Shown here piece by piece: positions 32,213 to 38,372 of a DNA stretch of 38,372 nucleotides. The notes beneath the pieces were generated by a model, which saw only the letters and a list, made by a program, of their open reading frames with translations, had not been told where the DNA came from and did not search any database. A program made the position numbers and the translations under genes. This DNA comes from Gryganskiella cystojenkinii (Eukaryota; Mortierellomycota; Mortierellomycetes; Mortierellales; Mortierellaceae): contig JAAAIG010000325.1 of assembly GCA_015852425.1 (NCBI GenBank), positions 1 to 38,372 on the forward strand, in the 5' to 3' direction. Numbering within the stretch: the stretch's first letter is position 1; every line of letters starts with the position of its first letter.

Positions 32213-33060
32213 TATCGTTCAGCGCAACGGTTGTGATACGTGCTATAGATGGTGTCCGCCTGTTCTTTTGCCAAGTTGAGGAGAATGTAAAGTGAGGTGG
32301 GAGTGAATAAGCGGAGTGTGGATGAGGATAAAACAGAAAGAAAAAGTGAAAAGAAAAGGACGTGAAAAGATCAAATGGGAAAAAATAAAAAAGCGCGCCA
32401 AAACAAAAAGAAAGAGCGATAGCTAAAGCCCCACATCAATCTTAGGTTGGGGACAGGCTGACTGTCAGCCATTTATGGTTGTCCTGCAAAAATTCGTCCT
32501 TTTGCAGCCTTTTCATTTTCCTTCCATCCTCCTTCCCCTTGATTTTGAGTATTTCCCTCCCTCCTTTCCCAAAGCCCGAGCTAGTTTTTTCTTTTTCTTC
32601 CTGGAAAGGCCCTCTTTTCATTTTTTCTTTTTTTTTTTTTGTCATGTTGATCAAGTCTGGGTCAGTGGAGCAACATGTAGTGACATTCCCAGGGGCATGC
32701 CCATCACTTCCGTCTCGTACGCCAAACCCGGCTATTTTTAATATACCTTATCCACTCCACTCCCTTGAAACTGTACCTGAACGTCATGCATCAAAGTAAA
32801 GGCTGTTGGCTCGGGGTCAGTGGGCTGCATAAATTTCCTGTCCGGACCTGCGAGATTCCACGTCTTTTTCTTTATCCCTCCTTTTTCCTGAGGGTCATTT
32901 TTCACTGTGTCACTTTTTTTTCTTTTTTTCGTTTTTGGGTCTGCTTGCCTATTGCCACGAACCCCATAAAATTCTTTCCAAGACGTGAGAAGAAGAAAGC
33001 GACTCTTTGAGATGTCAAAGTTGACCCGACCAGACTCCATTGCGGAGATGCTGGCAGTCC
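32213..33060. other. Upstream region of the Cys-rich gene and intergenic space
   Basis: On the minus strand 32213-32400 is a pyrimidine-rich leader-like stretch. 32475-32640 and 32870-32940 hold T/C-rich runs. No gene is supported. Confidence 0.4.
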
Positions 33061-33061
33061 T

Positions 33062-33870
33062 TCATCTTTCATCTGTTCTTGTTTTCACAGAGGAAAAAAC
33101 GAAATTTCCTCCCTCCCTTTTGACATTTCTGGCATATCGCTCAAAGTTCTGTTGAGACATGATGTCGAGATACGTTCCTGCGGCGGGATTACGGAAAGTT
33201 CCGTCGGAAAAGACTTGCCATTTCTGGCTAGTGGATCTTCTTGCATTTGAAGACACTGACCGTGCTGCCTGAAGTACTTTACTGCGCGGAGGCGGAGTTC
33301 GTCGAACATAAAAGAGACTTGGAGTTGATGATACCGCCATCCAACGAAACAGTCCACAGCTCACTGTCACCGCCGTTGCATTCCTTGAGTATGGTTTCAG
33401 CACCTGAGCTGTTCATTCCTGCATCCGGACAAAAGAAGGCCGATCCTGTAACGCTATTGCTACTACCTTTTAAGCGCGAATAATTTTGTTCATAGACATA
33501 CGCAGTGGAGGAGCTCCACATGTTGCAGCCGCCGTTACTGGACATGAACATCAGGTAGGCGGGAACGAGCCATAACATCTGAGGATCTCAAGTAGCATCA
33601 CCTCTGGCGTCGTAGATAACAAAGTTGCCGTCTTCCTGAAAGAGGATTCAGTCGCCTTTAGTACCCATTCCCTCCGTACCGGTAGACCGAACTCCTTGAC
33701 CGGTGTTAAATTGTACGAATCACTTTGCATGACGAAGAGGTAATCAGGATCAGAGGCCACACGCGCGGCCTGACACTGACTAATGGAGACACCTTGTTCA
33801 TGCTAGCCGTACCCATCGTTTTCATTCGGACCGTAGACGATGTACTAATCGATGCTGCTTCTTAGGCACG
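33062..33870 (-). pseudogene. B-lectin (bulb-type, mannose-binding-like) protein, decayed
   Basis: Minus-strand frames hold a bulb-lectin fold. QEDGNFVIYD (33638-33609) matches the mannose-site motif QxDxNxVxY, and FVMQSDSYN (about 33740) and YIVYGPNEN (about 33845) look like further repeats. Downstream come WTVSLDGGI (about 33360) and KWQVFSDGTFRNPAAGTYLD (about 33220-33160), which resemble a second, ricin-B-like beta-trefoil part. A stop interrupts the frame just before the QEDGN motif (GD-stop-ILF) and another just after it (DAT-stop-DPQ). There is at least one frameshift further upstream and one downstream. No start codon or signal peptide could be placed. Non-functional; lectin call moderately sure. 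Confidence 0.6.
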
Positions 33871-34174
33871 CCACGCCGACTGTGACCTCCAACAATTCGT
33901 CTCTGCCATCTCTCCTTTACCCAGCATCACTCCTCTCATTCGCAGCATTCAGAACAATCTCCAGACTGTCAAAAACGACGCTATCTCCAATCGCATGCAG
34001 CAGATCATGGTGCTGATCCAGACTCCGGAAACAGGACCTCTCGATTGCCGAGCGGTCTCTGCCACCATGGCTCTCGCCTACAAGGTCCCCATCAATGATG
34101 TTATGATCCACGGCAAGCGGTCCTCCATAGACATCGTGGACAAGTTCTGTCGCCTCTCTCTCGATCAACAGTAA
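33866..34174 (+). CDS. Orphan 3' exon, 102 codons, unrecognised
   Basis: Directly after CTTAG (a good splice acceptor; the TAG also ends the frame upstream) an open frame runs 102 codons to TAA at 34172-34174. It begins ARHADCDLQQFVSAISPLP, has two cysteines at residues 6 and 61 plus one near the end, and has regular amphipathic helices (PLIRSIQNNLQTVKND, RMQQIMVLI). The codon pattern is clean, with C/G-ending third positions, unlike the surrounding DNA. No upstream exon exists in this window, because the lectin remnant on the other strand lies immediately before it. It is probably the 3' end of a gene cut by rearrangement. Family not recognised. Confidence 0.5.
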   Translation, partial: ARHADCDLQQFVSAISPLPSITPLIRSIQNNLQTVKNDAISNRMQQIMVLIQTPETGPLDCRAVSATMALAYKVPINDVMIHGKRSSIDIVDKFCRLSLDQQ

Positions 34175-34225
34175 ATTTTTCCGCGTCCGTCCTGAGACCT
34201 ACTTCCACTCTTTACCTCTGGAGTC

Positions 34226-34327
34226 ACAGAAGTAGCTCTCTCAAGCCGCTGGATAATGCCTTTTTAGGACGAGTCCTTGGACGAAGGCCTTATTTCATTT
34301 TCCGAGAGGAGAGAGAGCTACTTCTGT
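34226..34327. mobile_element. Small inverted-repeat element (MITE-like), copy 1
   Basis: A 102-bp element with perfect 17-bp terminal inverted repeats (ACAGAAGTAGCTCTCTC at 34226-34242, complement at 34311-34327) and an imperfectly self-complementary interior, so the whole can fold as a hairpin. No target-site duplication is evident. Confidence 0.75.
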
Positions 34328-34493
34328 CCCGCCCTCACCAACCCCTTTTGCTCTGCATTTAGATGACTTCCACATTTCCCGTCCATCGTCCCTTATACCC
34401 ACTGGTCCGTTTAATAGAGTAGATTCACGTATAAGTACGGTTCCTTTTATATTTTCCTTTGGCGTGTCATAGAATTAAAAAAGAAAACTAAAA

Positions 34494-34566
34494 CAGAAGT
34501 AGCTCTCTCTCACCTCAGATAATGAAACTTCGTCCAAGGACTCGTCCTAAGAAGGCACTATTCCAT
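34494..34566. mobile_element. Small inverted-repeat element, copy 2, opposite orientation, truncated
   Basis: Starts with the same ACAGAAGTAGCTCTCTC and carries TTCGTCCAAGGACTCGTCCT, the reverse complement of the centre of copy 1. Similarity is lost after about 34566, so the second terminal repeat is missing. Confidence 0.7.
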
Positions 34567-34656
34567 ATTCGCATTAGGCAAAAGCAGAGATAAACATACC
34601 AAGTTGTTTAGCCTTCCTGACCCCACTGTGGGAGAATCAGCTGTAGGAGATAAACT

Positions 34657-37600
34657 CTAGATATTTTCTTTTGACGCTATCTTGAGTTCGGATGCCATAG
34701 ACGCCATGCTGACAATCTTCTTGCCTGCCTCGCGGAGGCTCAAAGGCGGAATTGGCTCGCCCATAGCACCGCGTTGCTGCAATAACTGCGTATTTGTTCT
34801 GCTTAAGCCATGAACGTTTTGGATAGAGGTATCTGACACAATAAGTCTGTCATGTGTCGAACTCCAAAGCAGGTGCACCCGATAGTGATTCCCTTCTTCT
34901 ATGACCTCCCACATACGAACAGACTTATCGATACAGCCGGTTGCGAAATAGGCGCCGTTGGGATGATCATTCCAGGCGATGCTTTCGATCCGTTCATGGA
35001 AACCTTTAACAACTGCCAAACAATGACCCGAATTCACATCCCACAGCCGCACTGTATAGTCACCACTGCGGGAAACGATTTGCTGCCCGTTTGGCGAATA
35101 TACTGCACTATAAACGCGTTCGGTATGACCGCTCAAGATGGGACCAGGAGTACCGGCTTGCACATCCCACAGTCGCACTGTTTTGTCATTACTGCAGGAG
35201 GCGATCTGCCTGCCGCTGGGCGAATACACTACGGCGTTTACCCCATCGGCATGACCACTTAAGATGGGACCAGGTGCACCAGTATGTGCATCCCACAGCC
35301 GCACCGTGGAGTCGTAACTGCAGGAGGCAATCTGCAGGCCTCTGGGCGAATACACTACATCTGTAACTTCTTCGGTATGGCCGCTCAAGATTGCACCAGG
35401 TGCGCCGGTTTGCACATCCCACAGGCGCACCGTAGTGTCCAAACTGCCAGAGGCAATCTGCTGGCCACTTGGTGAATACGCCACGTTCCAAACGGACTCA
35501 GTATGACCAGTTAAGACGGGACCGGCTGCACCGGTTTGAGCATTCCACAGCCGCACTGTCTTGTCCCGGCTGCCTGAGGCTACCTGATGGCCACTTGGTG
35601 AATACGCCACACTCCAAACGAAGTCAGTATGACCATTTAAGACGGGACCAGCCGCACCAGTGTGAGCATCCCACAGGCGCACCGTAGTGTCTTCACTGCC
35701 GGAGGCAATCTTCTGGCCACTAGGTGAATACACCACGCTCCAAACACACTCGGTATGGCCAATTAAGACGGGACCCGCTGCACCGGTTTGACCATCCCAT
35801 AACCGCACTGTCTTGTCATGACCGCCTGAGGCTACCTGCTGGCCGTTCGGAGAACACGCTATGCTCCGGACATTACTGGTATGACCGCTTTGTACGTTGG
35901 GACCAAGCGCACCGGTTTTTGTGTCCCACAGCCGCACTGTCTTGTCCCGGCCACAGGATGCAATCTGCTGCCCACTGGGCGAATACACCACGCTCGTAAC
36001 TGCATTGGTGTGACCGCTTAATATGGGACCAAGTGCACCGGTATGTGCGTCCCACAGCCACACCGTATCGTCTGAACTCACTGAAGCGATCTGCTTGCCA
36101 CTTGGCGAATACACCGAACCGACGTTTGTAACCCACTCAGTATGGTTGCTTAAGATAGGACCAGGCGCACCGGTATGTGCGTCCCACAACCGCACTGTCT
36201 TGTCTGAACTGTCTGAGGCTATCTGCTGGCCGGTGGGCGAATACACCACGCTCGTAACTGGTTTGGTATGGCCGCTTAAGATGGGACCAGGTGCACCGGT
36301 CTGAGCGTCCCACAGCCGCACTGTAGTGTCCCAACCGCAGGAAGCAAGCTGCTGGCCGTTGGGCGAATACACTACGCTTTTAACGGCATCAGTATGACCG
36401 CTCAAGATAGGGCCTGGTGTACCGGTTTGCGCGTCCCACAGTCGCACTGTTGTGTCAGTGCTGCAGGACGCGATATGAAGTCCGTTGGGAGAATACACCA
36501 CGCTTTTAACGTGATCAGTATGACCACTCAAGATGGGACCAGGTGTACCGGTTTGAGTGTCCCACAGTCGCACTGTTGTGTCATCACTGCCCGAGGCGAT
36601 CTGGTGGCCACTGGGAGAATACGCCAAGATCCACATATTCCCCTGAATGATGGGACCAACTGCGCCGGTTTGCACGTTCCACAGCCGCAGCGTACCGTCA
36701 TAGCTGCCCGAGGCGATCTGCTGGCTGCTGGGCGAATACACCACGTTCGCAACCATGTCGGTATGTCCCCGAAAGGTGTGGGTTTTTGCCCAAGTCGATG
36801 TGTCATACACGCTGACGTTGCCGTTGTCAAGGCCCATGGCGTACGTCTTCCCGTCTGGTGAATAGGCACAGCATTGCATCTCATCATCCTCCGTGAGATA
36901 TGGCCATTCGCCAAACCGTACACCTGTCATCCGTGCTCCATTTAAATCCGCCTGACGCAGCCAAATATTGCACAGATTGGCCTCCCTCAAATCCGCCCCT
37001 TGCAGCTGAGCAGAATCGAATTGGCCTCCACTCAGGTCCGCTCCTGGAATCTGGATGCCTTTCATGTCCGCTCCATTAAATCGTATTCCGGCTCTGACCA
37101 ATATCGTGATCGCATTGGCCGCCGCCTTGCGTGCTTCTTTGTTGATTTTGGAAGATTCGATCATTGCAAGCAGTTGTTTCTTGAAGAGAGGTTCTTGTTG
37201 GACACGCTCAGCCAAAAACTGCAGAACAGATGGCTCGCCTAAAAAGCTTCTCCTTGCCAAGGGTGAATTGAGAATGGTTTGCTCGATGGTTGCCTCAGGT
37301 TCCTCTACAGAGACGTTGGTTTCTGAAATAAAGCTCAGGACAGAATGGACGCTCTCTCGACGCGGTGCGCCTTGTGTCGAAGTCGAACGCCTTAGGGTCT
37401 CTGCATCTCGCGGTTCAAACACTGCGCGTGCCAAGCAGTATTCTAGCAGTGATTTATGGATAAACCGGTATTGATTGCCGCTGCGGGTCAGTGGACATGC
37501 CTCGCGCAAGAGTTGCTGCTTGTCGTCTTCCCGGCTGAAAAAATCATTTTTCCATGATGTTTGATCGCGAAAGGGCGAGTACTTGACCACAGGATGGCCT

Positions 37601-38372
37601 GCTTGCTCTTTGTAGATCGCTACCGCCAAGGCTTTCAAGAATGCAACTCCGTTCTGTGCAAACCCGTCGTCAGACAAGCTCTCAAACACCTTCTTCTCTT
37701 GATAGCTCAAGCCCTTCTTCTCAACGAGCCGCTTCTTGCCTCGCTCTAGCCATTGCTCCACAAACTGGTCGTACAATGCGACTCTGGTGACGAGGACACC
37801 TGAGAGGTCTTGTCCTGGGTCCACCAGGCGCGGCAACACCTCTAGGGACAGCGTTAACATAAACGGGTTCTTGACAAGTTCTAATAGGCTGGGAATCTTA
37901 TCAAGTGCCTGCTGGTAGTCCATCGCCTGCCAGAGTGACCTCGTCGTGAATACATATTTCCTTATGTATTCTTGAATCTGATCCATAGAGAATGGCACAA
38001 TGACCGCCTCTTGAAATGCTGGCTCTGATTCTGGAGTACGGTCTGATGGCTGGAATCGATCGTGATAATCAAGGCCAAGGTACTCGCTGCGGCAGCTAAT
38101 TACCATCTGAGCGTTCCATCCTCCCACTTGATTTATTCGGTTGCTTGTGTACAGGTTGTGCGTTTGCTGACTCTCATCATACCCGTCACAAATCAAGATA
38201 AATTTGCGGTAGTCTTTCAGCTCTCGGATCTGGGGATCGGTAAACTCTGCCTTCCGTAGGTGTTTGGTGATCAGATCCTGTTCTGGCTTGTCGATTGCGG
38301 GCAAGCTGATAAAGAGAGGAATTCTGCCTTCTTTCTGCTTATAGGCATCCCACAAGTTGCACTCGAGCTGCA
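34657..38372 (-). CDS. NACHT - pentapeptide repeat - WD40 protein (NLR-like), N-terminus outside the window
   Basis: The minus-strand frame is open from the window edge to the TAG at 34657. The apparent start at 38355 is TTG in an open frame, so the protein continues beyond the window. Visible parts: end of a NACHT NTPase with Walker B KFILICDGYDE and then MVISCRSEYL; a helical region ending in YRFIHKSLLEYCLARAVFEP (the NACHT-associated helical domain); pentapeptide-type A(D/N)LxG repeats (about 37080-36915: GADLSGGQF, GADLREANL, QADLNGARM); and 16 WD repeats (about 36885-34880), 14 of them strong, most 42 residues long. The Walker A loop lies outside. Such STAND ATPases act in fungal self/non-self recognition and cell death, with the WD propeller as sensor. 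The C-terminal 80 residues have no known domain. The frame is intact. Confidence 0.92.
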   Translation of the reverse strand, partial: QLECNLWDAYKQKEGRIPLFISLPAIDKPEQDLITKHLRKAEFTDPQIRELKDYRKFILICDGYDESQQTHNLYTSNRINQVGGWNAQMVISCRSEYLGLDYHDRFQPSDRTPESEPAFQEAVIVPFSMDQIQEYIRKYVFTTRSLWQAMDYQQALDKIPSLLELVKNPFMLTLSLEVLPRLVDPGQDLSGVLVTRVALYDQFVEQWLERGKKRLVEKKGLSYQEKKVFESLSDDGFAQNGVAFLKALAVAIYKEQAGHPVVKYSPFRDQTSWKNDFFSREDDKQQLLREACPLTRSGNQYRFIHKSLLEYCLARAVFEPRDAETLRRSTSTQGAPRRESVHSVLSFISETNVSVEEPEATIEQTILNSPLARRSFLGEPSVLQFLAERVQQEPLFKKQLLAMIESSKINKEARKAAANAITILVRAGIRFNGADMKGIQIPGADLSGGQFDSAQLQGADLREANLCNIWLRQADLNGARMTGVRFGEWPYLTEDDEMQCCAYSPDGKTYAMGLDNGNVSVYDTSTWAKTHTFRGHTDMVANVVYSPSSQQIASGSYDGTLRLWNVQTGAVGPIIQGNMWILAYSPSGHQIASGSDDTTVRLWDTQTGTPGPILSGHTDHVKSVVYSPNGLHIASCSTDTTVRLWDAQTGTPGPILSGHTDAVKSVVYSPNGQQLASCGWDTTVRLWDAQTGAPGPILSGHTKPVTSVVYSPTGQQIASDSSDKTVRLWDAHTGAPGPILSNHTEWVTNVGSVYSPSGKQIASVSSDDTVWLWDAHTGALGPILSGHTNAVTSVVYSPSGQQIASCGRDKTVRLWDTKTGALGPNVQSGHTSNVRSIACSPNGQQVASGGHDKTVRLWDGQTGAAGPVLIGHTECVWSVVYSPSGQKIASGSEDTTVRLWDAHTGAAGPVLNGHTDFVWSVAYSPSGHQVASGSRDKTVRLWNAQTGAAGPVLTGHTESVWNVAYSPSGQQIASGSLDTTVRLWDVQTGAPGAILSGHTEEVTDVVYSPRGLQIASCSYDSTVRLWDAHTGAPGPILSGHADGVNAVVYSPSGRQIASCSNDKTVRLWDVQAGTPGPILSGHTERVYSAVYSPNGQQIVSRSGDYTVRLWDVNSGHCLAVVKGFHERIESIAWNDHPNGAYFATGCIDKSVRMWEVIEEGNHYRVHLLWSSTHDRLIVSDTSIQNVHGLSRTNTQLLQQRGAMGEPIPPLSLREAGKKIVSMASMASELKIASKENI
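35030..36780 (-). repeat. Tandem 126-bp repeats coding for WD units
   Basis: About 14 tandem units of about 126 bp (42 codons). Units share long identical stretches such as the codons for VRLWDAQTG and GPILSGHT. Two have an extra codon or two, and one (near 36640) is shortened. Their DNA-level similarity points to recent amplification or gene conversion. Confidence 0.85.

Noticed and set aside
33300..33700. TGA read as Trp in the lectin frame
   Set aside because: Other genes here use TGG for Trp and the Cys-rich gene ends in TGA; the lectin also has frameshifts, so decay is the simpler view.
34267..34285. Hammerhead-ribozyme-like core (GACGAGTCC-TT-GGACGAA)
   Set aside because: The helix II part and the GA-GA/GAA residues fit, but the essential C and U at the start of the CUGANGA box are replaced and no cleavage-site strand pairs correctly. 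Kept only as the conserved centre of the inverted-repeat element.
35030..36780. Regular direct repeats as a CRISPR array
   Set aside because: The repeats are in-frame WD40 codons with a period of about 126 bp and no spacer structure.

Overview
The window looks like nuclear DNA of a filamentous fungus, most likely an early-diverging one of the Mortierella type (Mucoromycota). The evidence is: compact multi-exon genes with short GT-AG introns, a NACHT/WD40 protein with very similar WD repeats, degenerate F-box/LRR-like sequence, small secreted cysteine-rich peptides and gypsy retrotransposon debris. The genus is an inference from the mix of families. No CRISPR, operon or rRNA/tRNA gene was seen.

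Layout. (1) 1-10 kb is accessory DNA: a broken PIF1-like helicase, a duplicated module in which each copy carries a promoter and a small secreted six-cysteine peptide gene (1988-2167 and 4072-4257), an unrecognised single-exon gene (5047-5901, minus), and a decayed Ty3/gypsy polyprotein (about 6600-10000, minus). (2) 10.7-25.3 kb is a housekeeping island. It starts with a bacterial-type cold-shock protein (10692-10895). It continues with HGH1 (minus), a Ulp1-type SUMO protease (plus), MPP10 (minus), the SUMO E1 subunit AOS1 (plus) and the ESCRT cofactor VTA1 (plus). HGH1/ULP1 and MPP10/AOS1 are divergent pairs; AOS1 and VTA1 are head-to-tail. Exon structures were rebuilt by hand and all reading phases close. 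(3) 25.3-34.6 kb is gene-poor and degenerate: a possible four-exon small gene, an F-box/LRR-like pseudogene, an intact Cys-rich/poly-Q protein (30392-32212, minus), a broken B-lectin gene, an orphan 3' exon, and two copies of a small inverted-repeat element. (4) From 34657 to the window end runs a large NACHT-pentapeptide-WD40 protein on the minus strand, whose N-terminus lies outside the window.

How it fits together. Two SUMO-pathway genes (E1 subunit AOS1 and a SUMO protease) lie about 4 kb apart with MPP10 between them. HGH1 (eEF2 folding) and MPP10 (18S rRNA processing) are both ribosome/translation genes. The flanks hold fast-evolving genes: secreted peptides, lectin and NLR-like receptor. 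The observations most worth following are the duplicated peptides with beta-defensin-like cysteine spacing, the cold-shock gene as a possible transfer from bacteria, the patterned variation among WD repeats, and two candidate GC-AG introns.
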